64,000 nt of DNA from Saltatorellus ferox (GCA_007751475.1 CP036434.1:2790001-2854000), one strand, 5' to 3'; positions 46,448 through 55,941 are shown, numbered from the stretch's first letter. Numbers and translations: made by a program. Notes: generated by a model from the letters alone, not told the origin.

Positions 46448-48181
46448 ATGCCCCGCCCGTTGCTGTTTCTTGTCTATTCCGGATCTGTGGCTGTCTCCCG
46501 GATCACTGCTGGCCTGGCGGCCCTGGGGGCTGCCTCGCCCCTGGCAGTCGCCCTCCAGGGCGAACCTGCAGCCCAGGTTGCCCCCCCAGCGACAGAGCTT
46601 CGCCTCGTCGTGATGCTCGCCGTGGATCAGATGATCCCTGAACAGCTCGAGCGTCTGGCGCCTCAGCTGGAAGGGGGGCTGGGTCGGCTGTACCGCCAGG
46701 GGACCGTCTACCGGGACGCGATGCTTCCGTATGCCCGAACGGAGACGGGAGCAGGCCACGTGACCTTCTCGACTGGCTGTCTCCCCCGCAGCCATGGCGT
46801 GGTTGGAAACGGTTTCTGGGATCGGGGCCTCGGGCGCGAGGTCTATTGCGTCGAGGACCTCGAGGTCTGCCAGGTGCTCGGGTCCGGTCCCGTCGAAGGT
46901 TCCGGTCAGCGTTCCCCGAAGAACCTCGACCGTCCCACGATCGGCGAGATCATGCAGGCCAAGAACCCGGCCTCCCGGGTCGTCTCGATCTCGGCGAAGG
47001 ACCGCGCGGCCATCGGCATGGCGGGTCGGTCCCAGGGCCTCGTGCTCTGGTGGGACAAGAATGGTGGCGGCTTCCAAACGTCGACCTTCTACTCGCCTTC
47101 GATCCCTGACTATGTCTCCCACTGGAACGACGGCTGGCTGGAGCGCAACCGCGGGTTCGTCTGGGAGCCCGTGGGAAATCGCACCGAGCGCGACTTTCGG
47201 CTGATCGGCTCCGACGTCGACGACCGGGAGGGGGAGCGACCTTTCTCGGGGCTCGGGGTCACGTTTCCCTATTCGATCGCGAAGGACGCCAGCGAGAAGG
47301 CCATGGGCAACTTTGCCTTCGAAACGCCGCTCTGCGACCGGTTCGTGGCGGAACTCGCTCGCGAGGCGATCCGCCAGGAAAGCCTCGGCGCGGACGATGA
47401 CGTGGACCTGCTCTGCGTCAGCTTCTCGAGTTGCGACGTCATCGGTCACGCCAACGGCCCGTTCAGCCGTGAGGTCACCGATGTACTCTTTCGCCTGGAT
47501 CGCGAACTCGGCCTCCTCTTCGACGAGCTCGACAAGCGGGTGGGCGCGGACCGCTGGGCGCTCGCGCTCACCGCGGATCACGGAATTCTGCCGCTTCCCG
47601 AGTACCTTCGGCCGCGCGGCGTCGATGCATTTCGCGTGCCGAGGGGCGAGTCCTCGGCGTTCCGCGGGGAGTTCGTGGAGCGGCTCCAGGAGAGGCTCGG
47701 TTCCCGGGTGCGGCATCGTTCTGCTCCGGGCGGCTTCCGTCTGGACGAGGAAGAGATGAAGGCGGCGGGTCTTGACCCCGCGACGACGCGGCAGGTCGCC
47801 GCCGAGGTCTGCAGGGAGGTGGCTCAGCGGTATCCCTGGGTGCAAACGGTCTACTCCTACGAGGAGATCCAGGCGTTCGACGAGAGCGCCGACGGCCTCG
47901 AGAAGCTGCTGCGCAACTCGTTCCAGCCCGATCGCACGGCCGACCTCGTCGTCGTCAACCGCCCCTACGTCCTCGAAGGAATCGAGAAGGGGACGAACCA
48001 CGGCTCTCCCCACGAGTACGACCGTCGCATTCCGCTGGTGTTCTACGGCGCAGCCTTCCCGAAACGGATTTCGAGTCGCCCTGCGGGGAGCCAAGACGTC
48101 GTTCCCACGCTCCTCGGCCTGCTCGGCGTCCCGGCTCCGGGAACGGGCCTGGACGGCGTCGACCTCGGCAGCGACCTCTAG
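46448..48181 (+). CDS. PafA-like alkaline phosphatase/phosphodiesterase
   Basis: 577 aa from the ATG at 46448 (an upstream start at 46214 would add 78 residues without character). Signal-like hydrophobic N-terminus (ITAGLAALGAASPLAVALQ). The alkaline phosphatase superfamily sites are present: Asp60 in LAVDQM, nucleophile Thr100 in TETGAGHVTFSTG, Asp/His in SSCDVIGHANG and TADHGI, His in GTNHGSPHEYD. The Thr nucleophile and this layout match PafA-type phosphatases and nucleotide pyrophosphatases. Probably periplasmic phosphate release. Its TAG stop is the left CTAG of the first hairpin element, so the C-terminus ends exactly at the insertion point. Confidence 0.87.
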   Translation: MPRPLLFLVYSGSVAVSRITAGLAALGAASPLAVALQGEPAAQVAPPATELRLVVMLAVDQMIPEQLERLAPQLEGGLGRLYRQGTVYRDAMLPYARTETGAGHVTFSTGCLPRSHGVVGNGFWDRGLGREVYCVEDLEVCQVLGSGPVEGSGQRSPKNLDRPTIGEIMQAKNPASRVVSISAKDRAAIGMAGRSQGLVLWWDKNGGGFQTSTFYSPSIPDYVSHWNDGWLERNRGFVWEPVGNRTERDFRLIGSDVDDREGERPFSGLGVTFPYSIAKDASEKAMGNFAFETPLCDRFVAELAREAIRQESLGADDDVDLLCVSFSSCDVIGHANGPFSREVTDVLFRLDRELGLLFDELDKRVGADRWALALTADHGILPLPEYLRPRGVDAFRVPRGESSAFRGEFVERLQERLGSRVRHRSAPGGFRLDEEEMKAAGLDPATTRQVAAEVCREVAQRYPWVQTVYSYEEIQAFDESADGLEKLLRNSFQPDRTADLVVVNRPYVLEGIEKGTNHGSPHEYDRRIPLVFYGAAFPKRISSRPAGSQDVVPTLLGLLGVPAPGTGLDGVDLGSDL

Positions 48182-48393
48182 CCTGCATTATTCACGAGTT
48201 TGCTCCACCAGTGCGTTCAAACCGCGGCGTGGCAAGGAAGACGACCGAACGAAGCGGAGGCGGGCCCGTAGGCCCGTCGAGCATTCTGTGAGGGAGCCCG
48301 CGAAGCGTGCGGCAGCCAAAGGCTGCCGTCTGACGCCGCCACGGCGTGGTTTGGGCGTGCTGGTGGTGCAATCTCGTGAATAATGCAGGCTAG
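48178..48393. mobile_element. CTAG-bounded hairpin element 1 (MITE-like)
   Basis: Perfect 21-bp terminal inverted repeats including CTAG (48178-48198 and 48373-48393; core CCTGCATTATTCACGAG). Inside, the arms continue to pair imperfectly for about 45 bp. No ORF. The CTAG at each end looks like a target duplication. Confidence 0.8.
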
Positions 48394-48557
48394 TGCCCTG
48401 AATCAGAAGTTCGTCGCATTAGTTTCGCCTGTTTCGCTCCGTAGCTGCGTTGCCGAACCTTGGACGGAACTACTGCTACGCACTGCGGTTCGGACGCCTT
48501 GCTACGAAACAAAACAGACTGAAACTAATACGACGAACTTCTGATTCAGGGCACTAG
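48390..48557. mobile_element. CTAG-bounded hairpin element 2 (MITE-like)
   Basis: Inverted repeat arms 48390-48425 and 48522-48557, 36 bp with one mismatch (core TGCCCTGAATCAGAAGTTCG). It shares its left CTAG with element 1 and its right CTAG with element 3. Imperfect pairing continues inward. No ORF. Confidence 0.8.
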
Positions 48558-48720
48558 GAGTTTGCGCCACAGAATGCGATTCCGCGAGCACCGCCAGGAT
48601 CCGCGCTCGCGGCGTTGCGCCAAACCCCAATGGCATCAAACCATGGGGGGTCCGGCGCGCCTTGCGAGCGCGAATCCTGACGGCACTCGCGAAACCGCAT
48701 TCTGTGGCGCAGACTCCTAG
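48554..48720. mobile_element. CTAG-bounded hairpin element 3 (MITE-like)
   Basis: Whole 167 bp is an imperfect palindrome: arms match over ~65 bp, with scattered mismatches that are mostly C/T or A/G (core GCGCCACAGAATGCG). Bounded by CTAG on both sides. No ORF. Confidence 0.8.
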
Positions 48721-48876
48721 CTCGTCGCGTTCACGGGACTTCCGGTGAGATTTCAAGAGTCCGTGATGGGCGCCCACCAGCCCGTGCGATGAGTCCTGGG
48801 AGGGGTTGGCGCTCTCCCGCTTCGTACCTGGCAGGACAGCGCCTTCCACGGGACGAGGTTTCTACCCCTCTTCCCC

Positions 48877-48891
48877 GGAGGACCTTGCATG
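48877..48891 (+). promoter_or_regulatory. Strong ribosome binding site of the kinase gene
   Basis: GGAGG (48877-48881) 7 nt before ATG 48889. It fixes the start and is unusually good for this window, where most genes lack a clear site. Confidence 0.8.
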
Positions 48892-51800
48892 ACGCGGCCG
48901 ATCGATCCTGGTGCCTGGCTGTCGAAAATCGACCCCATCTGCGAGCGATTCGAGGAAGCGCTCGTGGAGCGACCGGGCGGGAGAGCTCCGAGTCTCGAGG
49001 CGTTCCTGGGAGGGGCGGAGGGTGAGTTCCGAAGGGCACTGTTCGAGGAACTCCTCGCGCTCGAGGTGTATCACGCGTTCCAGGACGACTCGTTCCCGGG
49101 AATCGACGCGTATCTGGTTCGCTTTCCCGGGTTCGAGTCGGAGGTTCGGAGAGTGGTGGCCGCGGCCTCCGGTGCTTCGGTCGAGCCGGTCCCGGGGCTG
49201 GCGCCAGGCACGAAGTTCGGTCATTACGTGATCAAGCAGGAGATCGGGCGTGGCGGGATGGGCGTGGTCTACGAGGCGCGTCACGACACCCTCGATCGCG
49301 ATGTCGCGCTGAAGGTGCTACCCGACGAGATCCACTCTCATCCCCAGGCACGAGCGCGATTTGCACGGGAAGCCAGGGCGATCGCGAGGCTTCACCACAG
49401 CAGCATCGTTCCCGTGTTCGAGTTCGGGGCGGCGGCGGGCGCCCATTACTTCGCGATGCAGCTCATCGAGGGTGGCTCGCTCGGGGATCAAATCGACCTG
49501 CGTAGCGCGGCCTCCGCGAAGCTCGACGAGGCCCAGGTGCGACGCCTGTGCGGTCAGATCGCGGACATCGCTCGCGCGCTGCAGTTCGCGCACGACGCGG
49601 GCATCGTCCATCGGGACGTCAAGCCGAGCAACGTGCTGATCGATTCGGCGGGTAAGGCATGGCTCGTGGACTTCGGCGTGGCACGGGTGGAGGCGAGCGA
49701 TCTCACGACGGCCGAGGATCTGCTGGGGACGATCCGCTACATGCCGCCAGAGAGATTCTCCGGCGTGAGCGGAGCCGCCGGGGACGTCTATTCGCTCGGA
49801 GTCACGCTCTTCGAGGCGCTCTCACTCCGCTCGGCCTTCGGCGAGAGCAGCGCGGCCGAACTCATGCGCGAGGTCATGCATACGGACCTCCCTCGCCTGC
49901 GGTCGCTCGTGCCGGGCGCCTCCGTCGACCTCGACACGGTGGTGGCCTGTGCCACCCACCGAGACCCGGCGCGGCGCTACCCCACGGCGGCGGCTCTCGC
50001 GGACGATCTCCAGAGGTTCCTGAACGGCGAGCCGGTCCTCGCACGTCGGCAGGGCGGCGTCGAAAGGGTCGCGCGATGGGTCGGGAAGAACCGTGGGCCC
50101 GCGGCGATCATCGGCCTGCTGGGCCTCCTGGTCATGGGCACAACGCTGCTCTCTTCCGCCCTCGGGGCGAAGAACCGCAAGATCACCCGGTTGTCCGACG
50201 ACGTGGGGCAGCTCCTCGACGAGTCCGAGGAAGCGCGCGGGAGGCTTCGGAAGGAGCTCTACACCGCGGATATGATCGTGTGCGCTTTCGAGGCCTCGAG
50301 GAGTCAGGGTGCCTCGCTCGCGGCCCTGCTGAATCGCTGGCTGCCGAAGGCCGACCTGCCCGATCTTCGCGGATGGGAGTGGTTCGTGCTCCGTTCGATC
50401 ATCGGGTGGGACGAGGACCGACTCTGGTTCAGGAACTCAAGCGGCAAGTGCGTCGACGCGTGCGAGGCCACCGGCCAGGTCGCCGTAGGTGGGCGCTCAG
50501 GGATCACGATCTTGAACGGGACCACGCGGGCGGTGGTCGCGCAGATCATGGAGTTCGCCCATCCTCGATCGGTTCGATTCGACGCATCGGGCGACCGAAT
50601 TCTCGTCACCGACATGAACGCCGTCTCGGTCTACTCGATCCGCACGGGCGAAGAACTGGCCCGTCGAGAGTCCAGGACCTACTACCCGGCCGAGTGGCAT
50701 CCCGACGGACAGCGCGTCGTCTTCATGGATCCCGCGCCGAGCTTCTGGAACGTCGAGACCGACGCGGTGGAGCGTATTCCAGGGGCCGAGCCGACGGCGT
50801 GGGGAGTGCACCAGAGCCGCGACGGCGCGCGGCTCGCGGTGCTCCAGGCACCCGGTGTCATGCGCGTGACCCGGATGGGTCCCGTCGAGTCCACTGGAGG
50901 GGATCCGCTGATCCGAGAGATCGACACCGCGTCGGGGGACCCGGGGCGCGTGGTTCGGTTCATGAGGCTGTCGCCGAACGGAGAGAAGATCGTTGGCCTG
51001 ACCAGGGATGATGGGTTCCGGGTGTTTCGGGTCGAAGACGGCGTGGAGATCGCTTCCCAGAGCCACGCGCACCGATCGGCGATCGCGATGGTCCGCTGGA
51101 GCCCGGATGGGCGCTGGGTGGTCACCGCCGCGACCGACTCGATGGTGAAAATCTGGAATGCCGACACCGGAGAGCTCGTCCGGGAGCTGCGGGGTCACCA
51201 GGGGAACGCTCGGGAGGCCTGCTTCATGCGGGGGGCGACTTCCGTCATCTCCACGTGTGAACTCGGTGACCTTCGCTTCTGGGACCTGACCGAGCCGGCC
51301 GGGCGTCTCCAGTGGAACGGCGGCGTCACCAAGCATCGTCGCAAGGGCCTGCGCGTGGAGTGGACTTCGGACGACGAGCGGCTGGTCCTCCACAGCGAGA
51401 TCGACTTCGTCGAGTGGGACGTGGGCGGGCCCGGCGTTCGCCGGGTGGGGGGCGGGGAAGAGGAGGTGCGTCTCGCGAGCCCCGACGGTAGCCGCGCTCT
51501 GCTCATCAGTCCGAGCCGCTTCGCCATCCTGGATCTTGCCACCGGGAAGGATCTCCTGGACGGTCGTTTCGATCCAGGCGAACGGCCCGCGGACCTCTTG
51601 CTTGCCGGCAGCGGGGCGCGCTGGGCCCCTGATGGCGAGCGCCTCTACGCGACCGGGCGTGACCATGCCTGGATCTTCGACGAGTTCGAGAGCGGCGTAC
51701 GGATCCGCCCGATCCTCGAATCGGGCGAGCCCTACCACGGATTCGACGTCCGTCCGGACGGGACGGAGATCGTGCTCGCGAGGATCGATGGGCTCCTGGT

Positions 51801-52221
51801 GCTCGACGCCGTATCCGCGAAGGTCGTGGCCAGGGTCGAACTCCCCGATCGCGGGTACGGCGATACCTACAACGCCAGCCTGAGCTTCGATCCGGCGGGG
51901 CAGCGTCTTCTGGTATCGCACCGTTCGCGAGTGATGATCCTGGACGCCCGCGATTATTCGCTCCTTGCGAACTTCGAAGGAGACGCCGACGAGCACCAGG
52001 TCAGCTGCTGGAGCCCGGATGGAGAGCGAATCGCCACCGCGACCCGGGAGGGAACGATCCAGCTATTCGATCCCGAAGATGGACTCGTGGTCTCCTTTCC
52101 TTGCTCCGAGGTCATCCACGGGCTGTCATGGGACGCGCGCGGTCGCCGGCTGGCCGGGATCGATATCAAGGGTGGTGGGCACCTCTGGAACGCGGCTACG
52201 GCCATGGATCGTGAAGAATGA
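48889..52221 (+). CDS. Ser/Thr protein kinase with WD40-like C-terminus
   Basis: 1110 aa. Residues 1-100 are a Glu/Phe-rich N-terminal region. Kinase domain ~112-385: Gly-loop GRGGMG (120-125), Lys142, HRDVKPSN (241-248), DFG (261-263), PPERFSG in place of APE. A single transmembrane helix (404-425) and a coiled coil (~430-457) follow. The C-terminal ~600 residues have WD40-like beta-propeller repeats (WSPDGRWVVTAATDSMVKIWN and similar), presumably extracytoplasmic sensors or docking surface. The ATGA overlap with the ECF sigma gene downstream implies a kinase/sigma signalling pair. Confidence 0.93.
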   Translation: MTRPIDPGAWLSKIDPICERFEEALVERPGGRAPSLEAFLGGAEGEFRRALFEELLALEVYHAFQDDSFPGIDAYLVRFPGFESEVRRVVAAASGASVEPVPGLAPGTKFGHYVIKQEIGRGGMGVVYEARHDTLDRDVALKVLPDEIHSHPQARARFAREARAIARLHHSSIVPVFEFGAAAGAHYFAMQLIEGGSLGDQIDLRSAASAKLDEAQVRRLCGQIADIARALQFAHDAGIVHRDVKPSNVLIDSAGKAWLVDFGVARVEASDLTTAEDLLGTIRYMPPERFSGVSGAAGDVYSLGVTLFEALSLRSAFGESSAAELMREVMHTDLPRLRSLVPGASVDLDTVVACATHRDPARRYPTAAALADDLQRFLNGEPVLARRQGGVERVARWVGKNRGPAAIIGLLGLLVMGTTLLSSALGAKNRKITRLSDDVGQLLDESEEARGRLRKELYTADMIVCAFEASRSQGASLAALLNRWLPKADLPDLRGWEWFVLRSIIGWDEDRLWFRNSSGKCVDACEATGQVAVGGRSGITILNGTTRAVVAQIMEFAHPRSVRFDASGDRILVTDMNAVSVYSIRTGEELARRESRTYYPAEWHPDGQRVVFMDPAPSFWNVETDAVERIPGAEPTAWGVHQSRDGARLAVLQAPGVMRVTRMGPVESTGGDPLIREIDTASGDPGRVVRFMRLSPNGEKIVGLTRDDGFRVFRVEDGVEIASQSHAHRSAIAMVRWSPDGRWVVTAATDSMVKIWNADTGELVRELRGHQGNAREACFMRGATSVISTCELGDLRFWDLTEPAGRLQWNGGVTKHRRKGLRVEWTSDDERLVLHSEIDFVEWDVGGPGVRRVGGGEEEVRLASPDGSRALLISPSRFAILDLATGKDLLDGRFDPGERPADLLLAGSGARWAPDGERLYATGRDHAWIFDEFESGVRIRPILESGEPYHGFDVRPDGTEIVLARIDGLLVLDAVSAKVVARVELPDRGYGDTYNASLSFDPAGQRLLVSHRSRVMILDARDYSLLANFEGDADEHQVSCWSPDGERIATATREGTIQLFDPEDGLVVSFPCSEVIHGLSWDARGRRLAGIDIKGGGHLWNAATAMDREE

Positions 52222-52787
52222 AATCGGACGAGACGGTGACGCAGTGGATCCAGGGGATCAAAGGCGGGGACGAGCACGCGGCGGAGATGATCTGGCAGCG
52301 CTTCTTCCAGCGCGTCTGCGGCCTGGCGAATCAGCGGCTCGGGAGTACGCCGAGAGCTGCCAGCGATTCGGAAGACGTCGCGCTCAGTGCGATTCACGCC
52401 CTCTACCGAGGGGCCAGGGACGACCGCTTCCGACAGCTTCAGTCCAGGGAAGACCTCTGGAACCTTCTGGCCGTGATTACCATCCGGAAGTCGATCGACG
52501 CGCGTCGCAGGTCCCACGCGCGGGAGGGTGTGTCGGGCTCGAGCGGCTCCGACGTGGATGATGTGGCCGATCCCTTGAGCCTGTTCGGTGGCGCGAACAC
52601 CTGTAGCCTGGACGCCCTCTGCGCGACGGGCCACGAGATGGTCGAGTCGCTGGAGGAGAAGCTGCGGCCTGTCGCCATGCTCCGGCTCGAGGGCTACTCC
52701 AACCAGGAAATCGCCAGCAAGCTCGGGCGCTCGCTCCCCACGATCGAGCGCTACCTGCGAATGATCCGCCACCAGTGGCAGGAATGA
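52218..52787 (+). CDS. ECF sigma factor (planctomycete type)
   Basis: 189 aa, overlapping the kinase stop. Region 2 around AAEMIWQRFFQRVCGLANQRL and EDVALSAIHALYRGARDDRF, region 4 ARLKL-like helix-turn-helix (LRLEGYSNQEIASKLGRSLPTIERYLRMIRHQW). This is the ECF family (PF07638) widespread in Planctomycetes and often next to Ser/Thr kinases, which may phosphorylate the sigma factor instead of an anti-sigma factor. Here the sigma gene is downstream of the kinase. A terminator follows directly. Confidence 0.9.
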   Translation: MKSDETVTQWIQGIKGGDEHAAEMIWQRFFQRVCGLANQRLGSTPRAASDSEDVALSAIHALYRGARDDRFRQLQSREDLWNLLAVITIRKSIDARRRSHAREGVSGSSGSDVDDVADPLSLFGGANTCSLDALCATGHEMVESLEEKLRPVAMLRLEGYSNQEIASKLGRSLPTIERYLRMIRHQWQE

Positions 52788-52825
52788 CCAGAGGCCAGCG
52801 ACCCGAATGGGGCGCTGGCCTCTGG
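52788..52825 (+). terminator. Terminator after the ECF gene
   Basis: Perfect 12-bp stem (CCAGAGGCCAGC / GCTGGCCTCTGG), starting at the first base after the stop. Little T tract (TTGGT). Confidence 0.7.
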
Positions 52826-52833
52826 TTGGTGGG

Positions 52834-52858
52834 CGAGCCCCCGCAGGGGGCGGGCTCG
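52834..52858 (-). terminator. Terminator of the minus-strand secreted protein
   Basis: Stem CGAGCCC / GGGCTCG with a GC-rich loop, 15 bp past the stop of the 52873-54609 gene. Together with the previous hairpin it separates convergent genes. Confidence 0.55.
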
Positions 52859-52872
52859 TTACCGATGGGGGA

Positions 52873-54609
52873 TCACTGGAACGTGATGCTGATCGCGCTC
52901 GAGAAGTTCGAGGTTGCGCCGCCGCCCATCGCCGTGTCACGCGTCCAGTACTGGAAGCTGCGGGTGTCGCCGGCGAGAATCGCGAGCGGGCCGGACGTGG
53001 TGGGGAGGGACGTGAGGTCGATGGCCATCGAGACGGAGCCCGCTGCGCCGGAGTTCTGCGGCGTCATGCTGAAGCGGCCCATGTCGAAGCTCGCGATGCA
53101 GATGTGACCCTCGCTCATGCCCGGGTTGTAGACGAGCTGGCCGCCGCTGGAGTGGACGAAGTACCCGATGGCGTTCATCGGAAGTCCGTCGACGTTGAGG
53201 GTCAGGTCGTTGTCGGCGGCGACGTCGCTACCGACGGCCGTCAGGGGGGCATCGAAACCGGTCGAGGTCGGGTTGCCGAGGCAGACGATCGAGCCGAGGC
53301 CCGGGTTGCTCACGGGGCCCCACTGGATGTTGTCGTAGTAGCGTCCCGAGTCGGCGTAGTTCGTGGCGAAGCTGCTGTAGCCGAACTGAAGGACTTCACC
53401 CGCGAAGGTCGGATCGATCAGGATGTCGAGGGCCATGGATGCCCAGGCGGCCGTGGACGCGCTCGTGCTGTCGAACTCGTTCAGGAAGAGCGTGGCGAAC
53501 GAGCCGTCGGAGACCTTGATCACCTTGATGAAGGCCTGGGTCGTGGTGGCGCCGTCGCCGTTCGTGACGGTCGCGTTCTTGCGGTAGTCGAAGGCGAAGC
53601 GCCAGGTGTTGCCGACGTCCACCGCCCCGATGGTTTGCTCCTGGAAGACGTTTGCGTTGATGACGTTGCCGTTGGCGTGGTCCGCGTTGCCGTAGTCGCT
53701 GTATGCGTTCAGGTACTGGAGCATCTGGGTCGGGCCGCCGTCGCCGGTGGCGATGGCCGAGAAGCCCGCGCCGCCGTTCGGAGCGTCGAAGACGCCATAG
53801 CCGTAGAGGTAGCCGCCCATCGGGTCGAAGACGTTGGCGAAGATATTCCAGCTGTCGCCCGCGAGAGCAGCGGGGTCGGCGAGGCCGAGGTTCTCGAAGT
53901 CCTGGGCGTAGGGGCTGAGGCTCGGGGGCATGCTGCCCGGGGCATCGAACGAGATGTTGTCGTAGTAGCGGCCGGTGTCGTTGTACGCGGTAGCGGTGCT
54001 CGAGAAGCCGACCTGCAGAAGCTCACCCGCCCAGGTCGGATCGATGGTGAGCGAGATGCTCCCCGAAGCCCAGTTGATGTCCGAGGCGCCCGTCGTGTCG
54101 ACCGTGGGGAACGCGAGCGTCGAGAAGCTGCCGTCCGACAGCTTGAGGACCTTGATGAAAGCGATCGTCGTCGAGTCGCCGTCGCCGTTGGTGAACGGGG
54201 CCTTCAGGTAGTCGAAGTCGAACGTCCAGGTATTGCCGACGTCGGCGGCACCGATCGTCTGCTCCTGGAAGAGGTTCGCCTCGATGTAGTTGCCGTTGCC
54301 GTGGTCGACGTTGTTGTAGTCGCTGTAGGCGTTCACGTACTGCGCGCCCTGGGCCGCGCCGCCGAGGCCGGAGGCGATGGCCGAGAAGCCGGGGCCTCCG
54401 TTCGGAGCGGCGAACGTGCCGTATCCGTAGAGGTAGCCGCCGGTGGCGTTGAACACGTTGGCGAAGATCTTCCAGCCGTCCGCGTCGAGCGCGGTCGGGC
54501 TGGCGATGTCGAGGCCTTCGAAGTCCTGGGTGTAGGTCGTGAGGTCAGCGGCTGCGCTGGGGGCGAGCGCGAGCAGCGCAGCGGCTGCGGCCGGAAGCGT
54601 GAAGTTCAT
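52873..54609 (-). CDS. Secreted protein with two ~215-residue repeats and shared C-terminal module
   Basis: 578 aa, ATG start, signal peptide ending PSAAAD (~21). Two tandem repeats (~24-225 and ~230-430) share long conserved stretches: GYLYGYG, APNGG.GFSAIA, AYSDY.N.DH.NGN, FQEQTIGA.DVGNTW, FIKV.K.SDGSF, GRYYDNI. The fold looks like a concanavalin/jelly-roll-like beta-sandwich but no catalytic residues stand out. The last ~138 residues carry the C-terminal module (GSDVAADN, GHICIASF, YWTRDT, ending ATSNFSSAISITFQ). An exported surface or carbohydrate-binding protein is plausible. Confidence 0.85.
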   Translation of the reverse strand: MNFTLPAAAAALLALAPSAAADLTTYTQDFEGLDIASPTALDADGWKIFANVFNATGGYLYGYGTFAAPNGGPGFSAIASGLGGAAQGAQYVNAYSDYNNVDHGNGNYIEANLFQEQTIGAADVGNTWTFDFDYLKAPFTNGDGDSTTIAFIKVLKLSDGSFSTLAFPTVDTTGASDINWASGSISLTIDPTWAGELLQVGFSSTATAYNDTGRYYDNISFDAPGSMPPSLSPYAQDFENLGLADPAALAGDSWNIFANVFDPMGGYLYGYGVFDAPNGGAGFSAIATGDGGPTQMLQYLNAYSDYGNADHANGNVINANVFQEQTIGAVDVGNTWRFAFDYRKNATVTNGDGATTTQAFIKVIKVSDGSFATLFLNEFDSTSASTAAWASMALDILIDPTFAGEVLQFGYSSFATNYADSGRYYDNIQWGPVSNPGLGSIVCLGNPTSTGFDAPLTAVGSDVAADNDLTLNVDGLPMNAIGYFVHSSGGQLVYNPGMSEGHICIASFDMGRFSMTPQNSGAAGSVSMAIDLTSLPTTSGPLAILAGDTRSFQYWTRDTAMGGGATSNFSSAISITFQ

Positions 54610-54844
54610 GGGGATGTGGCGTGGACCTGGAGAGGAGAGTGGAAGAAGCTGGTGACGACCCCTATCGATTCGTGGGTCCGCACATGAGTTCTGTCCAGAA
54701 AGCCTAGTCCATCAGAGCGTGTCGTGACCTGTCCCGTTGGATAGATGGGCGGCGCCGTGGCTCGAACTGGAGCGACTTCGCGGCAGATGGTCGCTTTGCC
54801 ACTCTGTCTCTCATGCTCTTCTCATGCTGCGCGCGTCGCCGGTC
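54610..54844. other. Intergenic region
   Basis: 235 bp between kdsA (3' end) and the start of the secreted repeat protein, both minus strand. It must contain the promoter of the latter. No ORF or hairpin I would support. Confidence 0.35.
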
Positions 54845-55765
54845 TCATTCGGAGCGGACAGCCGCGTGGACGGCCATCAGCTCGTCCAGGACCCGCGGCA
54901 GCTCGTCGAGCGGCACCATGTTCGGTCCATCCGACGGTGACGTGTCGGGATCCGGGTGCGTCTCGAGGAAGAGTCCGTGCACGCATCCGGTGGCCACGGC
55001 CGCGCGCGCTAGCAGGGGAACGAGCGTGCGATCTCCACCCGTCCGATCGCCGAGCGCGCCAGGGCGCTGCACCGAGTGCGTCGCGTCGAAGACGACAGGA
55101 TGCCCGGTCTCCGCCATGTCGCGCAGGCCGGCCATATCGACGACCAGACGCCCGTAGCCGAAGGTCGTCCCGCGTTCGGTCACCATGACGCGCGGGTTTC
55201 CGCTCTCTGTCACCTTGGCTGCGACGTTGCCCATGTCCCAGGGGCTCAGGAACTGACCTTTCTTGACGTTGACGACGCAGCCGGTCTTCGCGGCCGCGAC
55301 GAGCAGGTCGGTCTGACGACAGAGGAACGCGGGGATCTGGAGTACGTCCACGACTTCGGCTGCCACGGCGCACTGCTCGGGATGGTGAACGTCCGTGACG
55401 ACGGGGACACCGATCTCGCGCTTGACCTCGGCGAGCCAGGTGAGGCCCTCCTCGATGCCTGGACCGCGTCCGCCCGTGAGGCTGGACCGATTGGCCTTGT
55501 CGAAGCTGGCCTTGAAGACGTAGGGGAGGCCGCGCGCCGCCATGAGCTCGGCCACGGTGCCTGCGATCTCCAGGGTCAGGCCGCGCGACTGAAGCACGCA
55601 GGGTCCCGCGAGAAAGAAAAGAGGGCCGGCGCCGAAGCGGTGCCCGGCAAGATCGAAGGCTCTGGGGGCGCCTTGGCCGGGTAGACCGAAGGCGTGGTCA
55701 GAGTCGTCTGCGGCCGAAGGGCGTGGGGGATCGGATGGGGCCATGGGTCGTTCGTTCGAGGGCAA
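54845..55765 (-). CDS. kdsA: 3-deoxy-8-phosphooctulonate synthase (KDO8P synthase)
   Basis: 306 aa; a second ATG at residue 8 is possible. TIM-barrel DAHP/KDO8P synthase: [10 protein letters not shown] (Cys56), [50 protein letters not shown] (His), [18 protein letters not shown] (Glu and Asp). The Cys in GPC with those His/Glu/Asp is the set of the metal-dependent class (as in Aquifex); E. coli has Asn there. It condenses PEP with arabinose 5-phosphate, making Kdo-8-phosphate for LPS. Presence implies an LPS-type outer membrane. Confidence 0.96.
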   Translation of the reverse strand: MPSNERPMAPSDPPRPSAADDSDHAFGLPGQGAPRAFDLAGHRFGAGPLFFLAGPCVLQSRGLTLEIAGTVAELMAARGLPYVFKASFDKANRSSLTGGRGPGIEEGLTWLAEVKREIGVPVVTDVHHPEQCAVAAEVVDVLQIPAFLCRQTDLLVAAAKTGCVVNVKKGQFLSPWDMGNVAAKVTESGNPRVMVTERGTTFGYGRLVVDMAGLRDMAETGHPVVFDATHSVQRPGALGDRTGGDRTLVPLLARAAVATGCVHGLFLETHPDPDTSPSDGPNMVPLDELPRVLDELMAVHAAVRSE

Positions 55766-55941
55766 TGGGTCTCACTTTGGAACGTGAGGGCGTCGGGTTG
55801 GCACAGATTAGCTGTCACATTCGTCAACTGCCGGGATCAATCGAGTGAACGCTGGTCCAAGACGTGAAAGACCAGGGTTCATTGAGGTGTCGGGCTGGCC
55901 TTCCCCACGGTTCGACACTGCACGTCGTCAGCTCTGGCGCC

